A stretch of 64,000 nucleotides of DNA from assembly GCF_900113255.1 (NCBI RefSeq), contig NZ_FOOR01000011.1, positions 1 to 64,000 on the forward strand, given 5' to 3'. Shown one piece after another: positions 35,064-43,895 of this stretch (the stretch's first letter is position 1; each line of letters begins with the position of its first letter). The notes beneath the pieces were generated by a model. The model saw only the letters and a list, made by a program, of their open reading frames with translations, ran no database searches and was not told the DNA's origin. Position numbers and translations under genes: made by a program. Origin of the DNA: Novosphingobium sp. CF614. Its GTDB lineage: Bacteria > Pseudomonadota > Alphaproteobacteria > Sphingomonadales > Sphingomonadaceae.

Positions 35064-36119
35064 ATGAAAGCGACTCAGAAGGACTTCGCCGGCCTTGCCG
35101 CCCGCGCCGCCCAGCAGGCGCGCGTGTTCTTCTTCTGCGGCCCCGACGAGGCCGGTGCCGGCGATGCGGCGGCACGGATCGTCTCGCTCCTGCCCGACCC
35201 CGGCGAGCGGGTCGAGCTCGTGGGCTCGGATCTGCGCAAGGACCCGGTGCGGCTGGGCGACGAGGCACGCTCCAATTCACTGTTCGGCGGCACGCGCCAT
35301 GTCTGGGTGCGCGCGCAGGGCGACGAGGCGCATGACGCGGTGGAGATCCTGCTCGAGAATGCGGTCGAAGCCTGCCCTGTGCTGATCGTCGCGACCGGTG
35401 CCACCGACAAGTCGCGCACCGCCAAGCTGCTGGCGAATCGCGGTGACGGGCTGGTCGCGATGTTCTACCCGCCCGACCTTGGCGCTGTCACCGCTGCGGT
35501 AAGGGCCATGGCCAATGCCGCCGGGTTGAAGCTGGGCAGCGAGATCGCCGAACGGATCGCGCGGGCCGGCGGTCTCGACACCCGTATCGCCCGATCCGAA
35601 GTAACCAAACTCGCGCTCTATCTGGACGCCTCTCCGGAAACCCCCCGCCCGGTCTCGGCAACCGACCTCGACGCCATCGGCGCGCAGACCGAGGACGATG
35701 ATTTCATGCCGCTTGTCGATGCCGTACTCGGCGGCCGGCGCGAGGCGATCGCCCCGGAACTCAAACGCATGCGCGAACTGGGGCTCAATCCGGTCGGCCT
35801 GCTGCTGGCATTCGAACGCCGCGCCGCGCAGCTAGCCGGGCTTAATGCGCGACTCGGGCAGAATCCGGACGTCGCCAACTTCCTCAAGGCGGAGGCCGGC
35901 GCCCGGCGCATCTTCTGGAAAGACCAGCCGGCACTGGGCATCCAGCTCAAGATCTGGCGCGGCCCGCGATTGGAACGACTCGTCGCACGGCTTATTGCCA
36001 TGCACCAATCGCTTATGCTCAACAGTCAGGATGCGGAGCTGCTTCTGGCCGAGGGTTTGTTAACGATAACAAGAATAGCCTCTGCGGATGTAAAACAACG
36101 GATAAAAAGAACGGTCTGA
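35064..36119 (+). CDS. holA: DNA polymerase III subunit delta
   Basis: This 351-residue clamp-loader subunit opens the beta sliding clamp. It follows lptE as in most proteobacteria. The three-domain pattern is visible: an AAA-like N-terminal region without Walker A (VFFFCGPDEAGAGDAAARI), a middle domain (LGSEIAERIARAGGLDTRIARSEV has the typical helix), and a helical collar at the C-terminus. The 86-nt gap after lptE has no terminator. Confidence 0.9.
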   Translation: MKATQKDFAGLAARAAQQARVFFFCGPDEAGAGDAAARIVSLLPDPGERVELVGSDLRKDPVRLGDEARSNSLFGGTRHVWVRAQGDEAHDAVEILLENAVEACPVLIVATGATDKSRTAKLLANRGDGLVAMFYPPDLGAVTAAVRAMANAAGLKLGSEIAERIARAGGLDTRIARSEVTKLALYLDASPETPRPVSATDLDAIGAQTEDDDFMPLVDAVLGGRREAIAPELKRMRELGLNPVGLLLAFERRAAQLAGLNARLGQNPDVANFLKAEAGARRIFWKDQPALGIQLKIWRGPRLERLVARLIAMHQSLMLNSQDAELLLAEGLLTITRIASADVKQRIKRTV

Positions 36120-36176
36120 CAGATAATGCTTTCCCTGTTGTCTGTTCGCCCGTTAAGTGCGTATACCTATTGCACT

Positions 36177-36197
36177 GCAGCATGGGCCCGATGCTGC
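36177..36197. promoter_or_regulatory. Small inverted repeat upstream of the sugar transferase gene
   Basis: GCAGCAT (36177-36183) and ATGCTGC (36191-36197) pair perfectly around GGGCCCG. It lies 58 nt after holA and 72 nt before the next gene, with no T-run. It could be an operator or a weak terminator of holA. Confidence 0.3.
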
Positions 36198-36268
36198 GGG
36201 GGCTGCAATAGTTCCTGATCGGGACCGGGGCTTGTGGCGTGACGACGGTAACGGGGAGTGCAGGACCG

Positions 36269-37669
36269 ATGAACGCGCCGTTTGCTGCGCGTGCACTGTT
36301 GAAGGAGCGCGCGGAAACCGATGAACTTCTCGTCGCTCCATCGCGGGAGCGACGCCGGCTGCAATGCTACCTGGCCCTTTTCATCGGGGACATTTTCTCG
36401 ACTGTCGTGGGCTTCAGCGTCACCGGCTATCTCTTTGCCGGCAACGCCGGTCTGTCCGACTCGCTGGTCCATGCGCAGCTGATCCTGCCGATCTACCTGA
36501 CATTGGCGCTCTACAATGGCTCCTATTCGATCGATTCGCTGCGGGAGAGCTGGTCGGGCATATTCCGCGCGGTGGTCGCCATGGTCATAGCCATGGTCGT
36601 CGTCGTCTTCGTGCAGTTCCTCATCCGCCCGGATACGGACGTATCGCGCTCCGTCTTCAACGGCGGTTCGCTCGGCGCGATGTTGCTGATCGCCTGGATG
36701 CGCCTGCAACTGCGCGGTTTCGTGGCGTGGCGCTGCGGCGCCAACGTAATCAACGAACTCATCATCGACGATGGCGGGCCGCAAGTGAACTTGCGCGGCT
36801 CCATTCGTATCTCGGCCGCCGCGATGGGGCTGCGGCCCAATCTCAACGATCCACACTCGCTCGATCGCCTGGGGCTGGTCCTGCGCAATATCGATCGGGT
36901 GATCGTCAGCTGCCCCGCCGGGCGCCGCGCCGACTGGGCGATGATGCTCAAGGGCGCGAATGTCGATGGCGAAGTGCTTGACGACGAGGTCGCCCGCCTT
37001 GGCGCCCAGGGCGCGAGGGTTGTCGGCAAGCACGGGCTGCTGCTGGTTTCCGCGGGTCCGCTGGGCCTGCGTGACCGCGCCATCAAGCGCCTGTTCGACG
37101 TCGCCTTCGCCGGCTCTGCCATCGTCGCGCTCTCGCCGTTGCTGATCGCGATCGCGATCGCGGTCAAGCTGCAGGACGGCGGGCCGGTATTTTTCATGCA
37201 GCGCCGCATGGGGCGCGGCAACCGCTTCTTCAACATGTACAAGTTCCGCTCGATGACACAGGCCCTGTGCGACACGGACGGCAACCAGTCGGCATCGAAG
37301 GACGACCAGCGCATCACCCGTGTCGGCCGGTTCATCCGTTCGACCAGCATCGACGAACTGCCGCAGCTGTTCAACGTGCTCCTGGGCGACATGAGCCTGG
37401 TCGGTCCGCGCCCGCATGCCACCGGCTCGCTGGCCGGCGACAAGCTGTTCTGGGAAGTGGACTTGCGCTACTGGCAGCGCCATTGCCTCAAGCCCGGCCT
37501 CAGCGGCCTGGCCCAGGTGCGCGGCTACCGCGGCGCCACCGACCATGAATCCGACCTGATAAACCGCCTCCAGTCCGACCTCGAATACCTTGAAGGCTGG
37601 ACCATCATGCGCGACATCCAGATCATCTTCCTGACCCTGCGGGTGCTCGTCCACGACCGCGCGTTCTGA
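36269..37669 (+). CDS. Undecaprenyl-phosphate sugar transferase (exopolysaccharide priming enzyme)
   Basis: This 466-residue polyprenyl glycosylphosphotransferase has about four membrane segments in its N-terminal half and a further one at ~285-305. The catalytic bacterial sugar transferase domain follows (KRLFDVAFAGSAI, GGPVFFMQRRMGRG, FNMYKFRSM, SIDELPQLFNVLLGDMSLVGPRP). It loads the first sugar phosphate onto undecaprenyl phosphate for capsule or sphingan-type polysaccharide. The ATG at 36269 with AGGA upstream is preferred to GTG at 36239. No other polysaccharide genes are adjacent. Confidence 0.9.
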   Translation: MNAPFAARALLKERAETDELLVAPSRERRRLQCYLALFIGDIFSTVVGFSVTGYLFAGNAGLSDSLVHAQLILPIYLTLALYNGSYSIDSLRESWSGIFRAVVAMVIAMVVVVFVQFLIRPDTDVSRSVFNGGSLGAMLLIAWMRLQLRGFVAWRCGANVINELIIDDGGPQVNLRGSIRISAAAMGLRPNLNDPHSLDRLGLVLRNIDRVIVSCPAGRRADWAMMLKGANVDGEVLDDEVARLGAQGARVVGKHGLLLVSAGPLGLRDRAIKRLFDVAFAGSAIVALSPLLIAIAIAVKLQDGGPVFFMQRRMGRGNRFFNMYKFRSMTQALCDTDGNQSASKDDQRITRVGRFIRSTSIDELPQLFNVLLGDMSLVGPRPHATGSLAGDKLFWEVDLRYWQRHCLKPGLSGLAQVRGYRGATDHESDLINRLQSDLEYLEGWTIMRDIQIIFLTLRVLVHDRAF

Positions 37670-37734
37670 TCCGGGGCGGCGCAACACCGCTCTCGATCCA
37701 AGGCGCAGACCCCGAAATCCGGATCAAGACCGCT

Positions 37735-37757
37735 CACCCTGAACCTCTCGAAGGGTG
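37735..37757. repeat. Short dispersed palindrome (CACCCT...AGGGTG)
   Basis: The 23 bases have arms CACCCT and AGGGTG around GAACCTCTCGA. Variants of this palindrome (CCCTTCGA...GGTTCAGGG) are common intergenic repeats in sphingomonad genomes, as I recall. It follows the sugar transferase gene by about 65 nt. Confidence 0.45.
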
Positions 37758-37821
37758 TCAAGCGCCCTGCCCCTCGGCTGGCTCATTGCAGCAGCGATCG
37801 GAATTCTTGTTCTCCTTGCCT

Positions 37822-37929
37822 TCGTCATTGCGAGCCGCCGTAGGCAGTGCGGCAATCCAGAGTGTCGGCCAGGGCGGTTTTGTACTACCCTGGATTGCGT
37901 CGGCGGCTTCGCCGCCTCGCGGGTGACGA
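37822..37929. repeat. REP-like dispersed repeat, long imperfect hairpin
   Basis: The left arm starts CGTCATTGCGAG and contains GCGGCAATCCAG. The right arm contains CTGGATTGCGTC and ends CTCGCGGGTGACGA, nearly its reverse complement. The pattern CGTCATTGCGAG...GCAATCCAG is a familiar dispersed repeat in alphaproteobacterial genomes. It fills most of the gap between the sugar transferase gene and lptA. No gene is seen there. Confidence 0.6.
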
Positions 37930-37964
37930 GGGGGGCGATGAGTCTCGCTTCAAAAGACTTGGTA

Positions 37965-38498
37965 TCAGTTCTTCTTCGGAACGCTGAACGTACCCGAGAC
38001 GCGTCCGCCGGATGCCGACGACACACCGCTCTTGAGATCAATCACGAAACGTCCGCCGTGCAATGTATCGCCGTTCCCGCGCTTGAGCGTGGCGTTGCCG
38101 GTCATGGTGATGATCTTCTGGCCGAAGTCGTAGACACCCACGTCGCCGGTCGCCCGTTCATCGCCACGGGTAACCACCACTCCGCCGCTGGCGGTGATGC
38201 GCTGGAGCTGCAGCGAGCCAACATTGGTGAAATTGACGACCGTTCGCGCTGCGCGCAGCCGCAGATCCGCCTGGCGCACATCGACGTTGCCGGAGAGCAC
38301 GACGCGGTTCTCCTTGTCCTGCAACTCTATGCGATCGGCGGAATAGTCCACCGGGGCATTGGTGTTGTGGCCGGGAAAGACCTGTGCCTCCAGCTGCTGG
38401 GAAACGGCCAGGGCAGCCATGCCGAGGAGCGGGACGGCCACCGCCGCGCGCAAGGCCAGCGGGCGAAATGCGGGCAGGCGCGGGAGACGAAGCGTCAT
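37965..38498 (-). CDS. lptA: LPS transport periplasmic protein LptA (OstA-like)
   Basis: LptA builds the periplasmic bridge that carries lipopolysaccharide between membranes. This 177-residue protein has a signal peptide (PLLGMAALAVSQQLEAQ) and the OstA/LptA repeat fold (VDYSADRIELQDKENRVVLSGNVDVRQ, then GDVGVYDFGQKIITMTGNATL). It overlaps lptC by 4 nt. It is last in the ribonuclease D-lptC-lptA run on the minus strand. Confidence 0.9.
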   Translation of the reverse strand: MTLRLPRLPAFRPLALRAAVAVPLLGMAALAVSQQLEAQVFPGHNTNAPVDYSADRIELQDKENRVVLSGNVDVRQADLRLRAARTVVNFTNVGSLQLQRITASGGVVVTRGDERATGDVGVYDFGQKIITMTGNATLKRGNGDTLHGGRFVIDLKSGVSSASGGRVSGTFSVPKKN

Positions 38499-39142
38499 TG
38501 GGGTATCCTCAACTTCCCCGGCGTCATGTGCAACCGGGCGTTGCCTTCCAGGGTGACCGTGCGGTTTTCCAGGTCGGCTGTCATCGAATCGGCGCGGAAC
38601 GTTCCGGTCAGCACCGTACCCTCGATACCGCCCGAACCAACCGCGACTTTCCGTTTGACGTCGACAGCCACGTTGCGTGTCGACATGCGATAGCCGTCGG
38701 GCGCGGCCAACTGGACAGGTCCGGAAATGGCGATCTTCTCGGTATCGTAATTGTAGGCACCACGCGGTGCCGCAACTTGGGCGAGCCCGTCGTTCAGGCT
38801 GATCCGCGCGGAAAGATCCAGCATTTCGACTATCGGAATGGTGGCCGATTGCTGCACCGCTGTGCCCGCCGTCACCACGAAGCCGCGCCCGCGATCGTCC
38901 TGCCCTCGATAAGAGGCATCCTCAAGCTTGATGCGTTCATTGGTCATCGCCACCTTGTTGCGATCGAGCAGGAAGCTGATCTCGCCGCGCGGCGATAGCG
39001 GCATCAGGATCATCACCGCACTCACCAGGCCGACCGCGGCGGGCAGCGCTTTGGCCAGGAAGCCGACCAGCCGGTCATGCGAACCGCCGGGCGCGGCAAA
39101 GTGCCGGCGGCGGTTGCGGATCTGGATGGCTTCCACCGACAT
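38495..39142 (-). CDS. lptC: LPS export ABC transporter periplasmic protein LptC
   Basis: This 215-residue protein has one N-terminal membrane anchor (LPAAVGLVSAVMILMPL, ~35-52) and a periplasmic beta-jellyroll (FRADSMTADLENRTVTLEGNARL at the end is LptC/LptA-like). It receives lipopolysaccharide from the LptBFG complex and hands it to LptA, whose gene it overlaps. Its start lies 38 nt after the ribonuclease gene, so all three probably form an operon. Confidence 0.9.
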   Translation of the reverse strand: MSVEAIQIRNRRRHFAAPGGSHDRLVGFLAKALPAAVGLVSAVMILMPLSPRGEISFLLDRNKVAMTNERIKLEDASYRGQDDRGRGFVVTAGTAVQQSATIPIVEMLDLSARISLNDGLAQVAAPRGAYNYDTEKIAISGPVQLAAPDGYRMSTRNVAVDVKRKVAVGSGGIEGTVLTGTFRADSMTADLENRTVTLEGNARLHMTPGKLRIPQ

Positions 39143-39180
39143 CGGCGATCAGGCTCCGGTGTGATTCGAAGGCCGGCGGG

Positions 39181-39804
39181 TCAGGCGGCTTCGTGGCTGA
39201 AGATGTCATGGTCGGGCCAGCCGGCAAGGTCCAGCCGTGCCCGAGCGGGCAGGAAGTCGAAGCAGGCCTGGGCCAACTGGGTGCGCTTCTCACGGGCAAG
39301 ACGCTCGACCAGGATCGCGTGCATGGCATGGAGATAGCGCACGTCCGAAGCAGCATAATCCTTCTGCGCGTCAGTCAGCTCGCGCGCGCCCCAGTCGCTC
39401 GACTGCTGCTGCTTGGATACTTCCTTGCCCAGCAGCTCGCGCACCAGATCCTTCAGGCCATGGCGGTCGGTATAAGTGCGCACCAGCTTGCTGGCGATCT
39501 TGGTACAGAACACCGGCGCGGCCATGACGCCCAGGTAATGTTCGATCGCGGCAAGGTCGAAGCGGGCAAAGTGATAGAGCTTGAGCCGCCCCGGGTCAGC
39601 CAGCACGGCCTTGAGGTTGGGCGCGGCATAGCTGCTGCCGGGGGCGAAGCGCACCAGGTGCTCATCGCCCAGGCCATCGGAAATCTGCACCACGCACAGC
39701 CGGTCACGCGGGGTAATCAACCCCATCGTCTCGGTGTCGATGGCGACAGACCCGGGTGCGAGCACGCCTTCGGGGAGATCTTCTTCGTGGAGATGGACAG
39801 CCAT
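39181..39804 (-). CDS. Ribonuclease D-type 3'-5' exonuclease
   Basis: This 207-residue DEDD-family exonuclease has exoI VAIDTETMGL, exoII LYHFARFDLAAIEHY and exoIII DYAASDVRYLHAM, all present. It lacks the HRDC domains of full-length RNase D, so it is the short alphaproteobacterial form that sits beside lptC. It probably trims structured RNAs such as tRNA precursors. The ATG at 39804 is preferred; 13 extra codons upstream are unlike the family. Confidence 0.9.
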   Translation of the reverse strand: MAVHLHEEDLPEGVLAPGSVAIDTETMGLITPRDRLCVVQISDGLGDEHLVRFAPGSSYAAPNLKAVLADPGRLKLYHFARFDLAAIEHYLGVMAAPVFCTKIASKLVRTYTDRHGLKDLVRELLGKEVSKQQQSSDWGARELTDAQKDYAASDVRYLHAMHAILVERLAREKRTQLAQACFDFLPARARLDLAGWPDHDIFSHEAA

Positions 39805-39874
39805 GGTCCGGAAATGCTTAGGGACTAGGCACGTGTTTCGCAATGGGCGCCGGTATTTTCGGGAGGCTTAGGGC

Positions 39875-40564
39875 ATGACTGCAACAGGCGGCACGCAAGC
39901 TGTCCCGCCCAGCTGGCAGCCGGTGTTGACGCCGGTACTGGCGAGCGCAGAGGCGCGCCGGCTTGGCGGCTGGCTCAAGACGGAGGAAGCGGCGGGCAAG
40001 CGCATCTATCCCCCGCGCGGCAGCCGGCTGCGCGCGCTGGAACTGACTCCGCTGGATTCGGTGAAAGTGGTGATTCTGGGGCAGGACCCCTACCATGGCG
40101 CCGGGCAGGCCCATGGCCTCGCCTTCTCCGTGCGGGAGGGAGTCAGGATGCCCCCCTCGCTGGTCAATATCTACAAGGAACTGGCGAGCGACTGCGGAGT
40201 GACCCCGCCGCGTCACGGCAACCTGGAACACTGGGCGCGCCAGGGCGTGCTGCTGCTCAACAATGCGCTCACGGTGCAGGAGGGACAGGCCGGATCACAC
40301 CAGAACCGGGGCTGGGAAGCGATCACCGATGCCGCGGTCGCCGCGGTCGCAGCCAAGCCGGAACCATGCGTTTTCCTGCTCTGGGGCAGTCATGCCAGGA
40401 AAAAGGCGATGCGCGTGCCTGGCCTTGCCTCAAGCCACCACCTGGTGCTGACCGCGCCGCATCCCAGCCCGCTGTCGGCCCACGCGGGCTTCTTCGGCTG
40501 CCGCCACTTCAGCCGCGCGAACGCGTTCCTGAAAGCCCATGGGCGCGAGGCGATCGATTGGTAA
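39875..40564 (+). CDS. ung: Uracil-DNA glycosylase
   Basis: This enzyme removes uracil from DNA as the first step of base-excision repair. The 229-residue protein has the water-activating GQDPYHG (near residue 70), the proline-rich MPPSLVNIYKEL, LLLNNALTV and the catalytic-loop HPSPLSAHAGFFG near residue 197. All UNG family 1 motifs are intact. It is divergent from the ribonuclease D gene and faces hemJ. Confidence 0.96.
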   Translation: MTATGGTQAVPPSWQPVLTPVLASAEARRLGGWLKTEEAAGKRIYPPRGSRLRALELTPLDSVKVVILGQDPYHGAGQAHGLAFSVREGVRMPPSLVNIYKELASDCGVTPPRHGNLEHWARQGVLLLNNALTVQEGQAGSHQNRGWEAITDAAVAAVAAKPEPCVFLLWGSHARKKAMRVPGLASSHHLVLTAPHPSPLSAHAGFFGCRHFSRANAFLKAHGREAIDW

Positions 40565-40583
40565 AGCCGGTGCCAGCCTCCTT

Positions 40584-41027
40584 CTAGAAGGGTTTCACCA
40601 CCACCAACACCACGATCACCGCCACCGCCAGCCCGGGAACCTCGTTGAGCAGGCGCAGCGTCTTGCCGACCAATGGCCGTTCGCCTTTGGCCAGCTTCTT
40701 CGCATAACCCACCAGCCAGCCGTGATAGCCCGTCAATGCGACGACAAAAAGCAGCTTGGCGTGAAGCCATGGTGCGACCCACCAGTTTCCCGCACTGGCC
40801 AGCGCAATGCCGAAGACCCAGGCCGCGATCAGCGATGGCGTCAGGATGATCTTGCGCAGCTTCGCCTCGCGGTCGATCCAGCGCACCTCTTCGGCCGAAC
40901 CACGCTCTGCTTCCTGATGGTATACGAAATAGCGCGGCAGCATGAACAGGCCGGCCATCCAGAAGATCACGAAGATGATATGCCCGGCCTTCAGCCAGAG
41001 ATAGGTGGTCTGCAAGATCTGCTCCAT
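40584..41027 (-). CDS. hemJ: Protoporphyrinogen oxidase HemJ
   Basis: This 147-residue membrane protein has four hydrophobic segments (HIIFVIFWMAGLFML, SLIAAWVFGIALAS, LLFVVALTGYHGWLVGYA, VAVIVVLVVV). It carries the conserved His in WLKAGHIIFV and Arg/Tyr in LPRYFVYH. HemJ oxidises protoporphyrinogen IX in bacteria lacking HemG and HemY. Its position just after hemE on the same strand supports the haem role. Confidence 0.88.
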   Translation of the reverse strand: MEQILQTTYLWLKAGHIIFVIFWMAGLFMLPRYFVYHQEAERGSAEEVRWIDREAKLRKIILTPSLIAAWVFGIALASAGNWWVAPWLHAKLLFVVALTGYHGWLVGYAKKLAKGERPLVGKTLRLLNEVPGLAVAVIVVLVVVKPF

Positions 41028-41088
41028 GAGGTCATCCTGTCAGCGCCTCTCGCCGGAGCGAGGCGGCTTCCGTCTGTTTCGATCCCTG

Positions 41089-42126
41089 TCAGTGCTCCCA
41101 GGCTCGCACTGTCGCAAGGAGCCGCTCGACGTTTTCGATCGGCGTATGCTGGCCGATGCCATGGCCGAGGTTGAACACATGGGGACGTCCGGCAAAGGCA
41201 TCAAGCACGCGGCGGGCCTCTCCGTCCAGTTCCTCGCCGCCCGAAAGCAGCAGCAGCGGGTCGAGATTGCCCTGTACCGGAAGCCCTTCCGGCAATGTGG
41301 TGGCCGCCCAGAACGGATCGATGGTTTCATCCACCCCTATCGCGTCGATGGCCGTTTCGCGCGCGTAAGCCGCCAGCTTCTCACCGGATCCCTTGGGAAA
41401 ACCGATGACCGGCGTTTCCGGATGGCGCGCCTTTACGGCTGCGACGATCGCCGCATTGGGTGCGATCACCCACTTTTCGAACTGCGCCGGAGCAAGGCTG
41501 CCCGCCCAGGAATCGAACAGCTGCACCGCCTCCGCGCCCGCGTCGATCTGGCCCGAGAGATAGTCCACGGTTACCGACACCACTGCGTCGATGATCGCCT
41601 GGAAGGCACCCGGATCGCGATAGGCCATGGCACGGGTCTCATGCTGGTCACGGCTGCCTTCGCCCGCAACCATGTAGGTCGCGACCGTCCAGGGCGAGCC
41701 GGCAAAACCCAGCATGGTTTTATCCACAGGCAGCGCGGCGCGCACTTTCCCGACGGTTTCGTAGATCGGCGTGAGCCGCGCGGGCACTTCGTTCAGACCC
41801 CCGAGGGTGTGATCGACCAGCCTTGGGGATAGTTTCGGCCCCTCGCCAACCAGGAACTGCAGATCCTGCCCCATGGCGTAAGGCACGATCAGGATGTCGG
41901 AGAACAGGATCGCCCCGTCGAACCCGAAACGACGGATCGGTTGCAACGTGATCTCTGCCGCCGCGTCGGTATCGTAGACCAAGGCCAGGAAGCCGCCCTT
42001 CTCCGCCCGCAGCGCCCGGTACTCCGGCAGGTAGCGTCCGGCCTGGCGCATCAGCCAGATGGGGCGCCTGTTCGCATTCTCGCCACGCAGCGTGTTCAGG
42101 AGGAGGCCGGGCATCGCGTCTTTCAT
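41089..42126 (-). CDS. hemE: Uroporphyrinogen decarboxylase
   Basis: This 345-residue enzyme makes coproporphyrinogen III. Signature 1 (PIWLMRQAGRYLPEYR, near 22) and signature 2 (GFAGSPWTVATYM) are both present, and the catalytic Asp is expected in FGFDGAILFSDI. It is co-oriented with hemJ, 61 nt apart. In Alphaproteobacteria hemE borders the chromosomal origin, and the gap upstream of this gene has the expected features. Confidence 0.95.
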   Translation of the reverse strand: MKDAMPGLLLNTLRGENANRRPIWLMRQAGRYLPEYRALRAEKGGFLALVYDTDAAAEITLQPIRRFGFDGAILFSDILIVPYAMGQDLQFLVGEGPKLSPRLVDHTLGGLNEVPARLTPIYETVGKVRAALPVDKTMLGFAGSPWTVATYMVAGEGSRDQHETRAMAYRDPGAFQAIIDAVVSVTVDYLSGQIDAGAEAVQLFDSWAGSLAPAQFEKWVIAPNAAIVAAVKARHPETPVIGFPKGSGEKLAAYARETAIDAIGVDETIDPFWAATTLPEGLPVQGNLDPLLLLSGGEELDGEARRVLDAFAGRPHVFNLGHGIGQHTPIENVERLLATVRAWEH

Positions 42127-42451
42127 CCAATCAAAATAATATAAGATTCTTATAAAGGTTGATGGAGTCTGTTGGTCCTGTGGATAGTGGGGACGAGCGC
42201 GCCTTGCCCGATTTGTCCCGGAATGAACAGGGTGAAGTGGCCCGGGCGACTCCCGTGTCGGGCGTGGTCAAGCGAAGGTTGTCTGCCTTGTCCACAGGCT
42301 GTGGAACGGGCCTGCCGGCTGTCCACAACCTGGGCGGTGGAATCGCGGTAAGGGGCATGAAATGCGCCTCGCGAGTTGTCACCGGAACGCTCCCGTGGTT
42401 TATGCCGATAGATATCCACAAGCAGTCAGACCTTCTCGCGGACCCCTTTTC
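42127..42451. other. Probable chromosomal replication origin (oriC)
   Basis: In Caulobacter, Rickettsia and relatives oriC lies between hemE and the gene next to it, and the same order is seen here. DnaA-box-like 9-mers with one mismatch are TGTGGATAG (42179-42187), TTGTCCACA (42288-42296) and ATATCCACA (42412-42420). CTGTCCACA (42319-42327) has two mismatches. An AT-rich stretch at 42130-42160 next to hemE could be the unwinding element. No gene is seen in the gap, which also carries the promoters of both neighbours. Confidence 0.75.
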
Positions 42452-43297
42452 ATGGCGCGATTCCACCTGCATCTCCTTTCCGATTCCACCGGCGAAACGC
42501 TGGAGATGATCGCCAAGGCCGCGCTTGCCCAGTTCGACGATTCCGATGTGCTACGGCACTTCTGGCCGATGGTGCGATCCCAGCAGCATCTCGATCGGAT
42601 CATGGGCGAGATCGCCGCCAACCCGGGCCTGGTTTTCTTCACCCTCGTTAATGAGGAGACGCGCGGCCGGCTTGAGGAACGGTGCCAGACGCTGGGCCTG
42701 CCGGCGATCGCGGTGCTCGACGGCGTGACCGACGCGCTCGAGGCGCTGCTCGGACAGGAGGCCAAGGGCCGCCCGGGTCGCCAGCACCGGCTCGACGATG
42801 CCTATTTCGCCCGGGTCGACGCGATCCAGTTCACCATCGCCCATGATGACGGCGTTGCCTGGGAGGACTGGGAGGATGCCGACATCGTGCTGGCCGGGGT
42901 ATCGCGCACCAGCAAGACGCCGACCAGCATCTATCTTGCCAATCGTGGCTACAAGGTCGCGAATATTCCCATCGTGGTGGAAAGCCCGCCGCCTCCCGCG
43001 CTGTTCGGGCTCAAGCGGCCGATGGTGGTGGGCCTGACCACCGCGCCGGAGCGGCTGATCCAGGTCCGCCGCAATCGCCTGCTCTCGCTCAGCCAGTCTC
43101 CCGATACCGACTATGTCAACAACGACAAGGTGGAGAGCGAGGTGAAATATGCCCGGCGCATGTTCGCTGACAATTCCTGGCCGGTGATTGACGTCACGCG
43201 CCGCTCGATCGAAGAGACCGCCGCAGCCGTCATCAACCTCTACAATGAGCGCAAGGCCGCTGGCGAACAGGGCCAGGTGGGCCCCAAGCCGATTTGA
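42452..43297 (+). CDS. Pyruvate, water/phosphate dikinase regulatory protein (DUF299 kinase-phosphotransferase)
   Basis: This 281-residue bifunctional regulator phosphorylates and reactivates PEP synthase or PPDK using ADP and phosphate. The P-loop appears as GVSRTSKTPTSIYLA near residue 150, and the N-terminus FHLHLLSDSTGETLE is standard. The alphaproteobacterial origin cluster begins with this gene. The ATG at 42452 matches the family N-terminus; an open frame of 30 more codons upstream lies inside oriC and is rejected. Confidence 0.93.
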   Translation: MARFHLHLLSDSTGETLEMIAKAALAQFDDSDVLRHFWPMVRSQQHLDRIMGEIAANPGLVFFTLVNEETRGRLEERCQTLGLPAIAVLDGVTDALEALLGQEAKGRPGRQHRLDDAYFARVDAIQFTIAHDDGVAWEDWEDADIVLAGVSRTSKTPTSIYLANRGYKVANIPIVVESPPPPALFGLKRPMVVGLTTAPERLIQVRRNRLLSLSQSPDTDYVNNDKVESEVKYARRMFADNSWPVIDVTRRSIEETAAAVINLYNERKAAGEQGQVGPKPI

Positions 43298-43316
43298 ACC
43301 CGGGTAAATTAACTGA

Positions 43317-43895
43317 ATGATCGTCCTTGCATCCCAGAGCGCATCGCGCCGCGCCATGCTCGAAGCCGCCGGCATTGGTTTCCGCGCCCAGCCGGCCCAT
43401 GTCGACGAGCGCGCCATCGAAACGGCGCTGGAAGGCGCGCCGCCCGCCGAAATCGCGCTGGAACTCGCCAAGGCCAAGGCGCTCGCCGTTTCCGCGCCGG
43501 GTGAGCTGGTGCTGGGAAGCGATTCGCTGGTTGCGTGCCAGGGCCGGCGGTTCGACAAGCCGGAATCGCGCGCGCAGGCCGCCGAGCACCTGCGCTTTTT
43601 TTCCGGCAGGATCATGGACCTGCACAGCGCGGCGGCACTGGTGCGGGACGGCGAAGTGCTCTGGGCCGGGCCGTCGCTTGCGCGGCTGCATGTCATCCCC
43701 CTCTCCGATGCCTTCATCGACAGCTATCTCGATGCCGAGTGGCCCGAAGTCGCGGGCTGTGTCGGCGTGTTTCGGATCGAGGCGCGCGGAGTGCAGCTGT
43801 TTGAAAGGATCGAAGGCGATTATTTCACCATCTTAGGCATGCCGTTGCTGCTGGTGCAGGCGGCGCTGCGCAAGCTGGGAGTGATGCCACAGTGA
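43317..43895 (+). CDS. maf: Maf family nucleotide pyrophosphatase
   Basis: This 192-residue house-cleaning enzyme hydrolyses non-standard or selected nucleoside triphosphates to monophosphates. The N-terminal [11 protein letters not shown], the middle [10 protein letters not shown] and the DxxS-type [12 protein letters not shown] are the family signatures. It follows the dikinase regulator by 19 nt and overlaps aroE by 4 nt, within the conserved origin operon. Confidence 0.93.
   Translation: MIVLASQSASRRAMLEAAGIGFRAQPAHVDERAIETALEGAPPAEIALELAKAKALAVSAPGELVLGSDSLVACQGRRFDKPESRAQAAEHLRFFSGRIMDLHSAAALVRDGEVLWAGPSLARLHVIPLSDAFIDSYLDAEWPEVAGCVGVFRIEARGVQLFERIEGDYFTILGMPLLLVQAALRKLGVMPQ

Noticed and set aside
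42300..42308. TGTGGAACG as a further DnaA box
   Set aside because: It matches only six of nine positions of the consensus.
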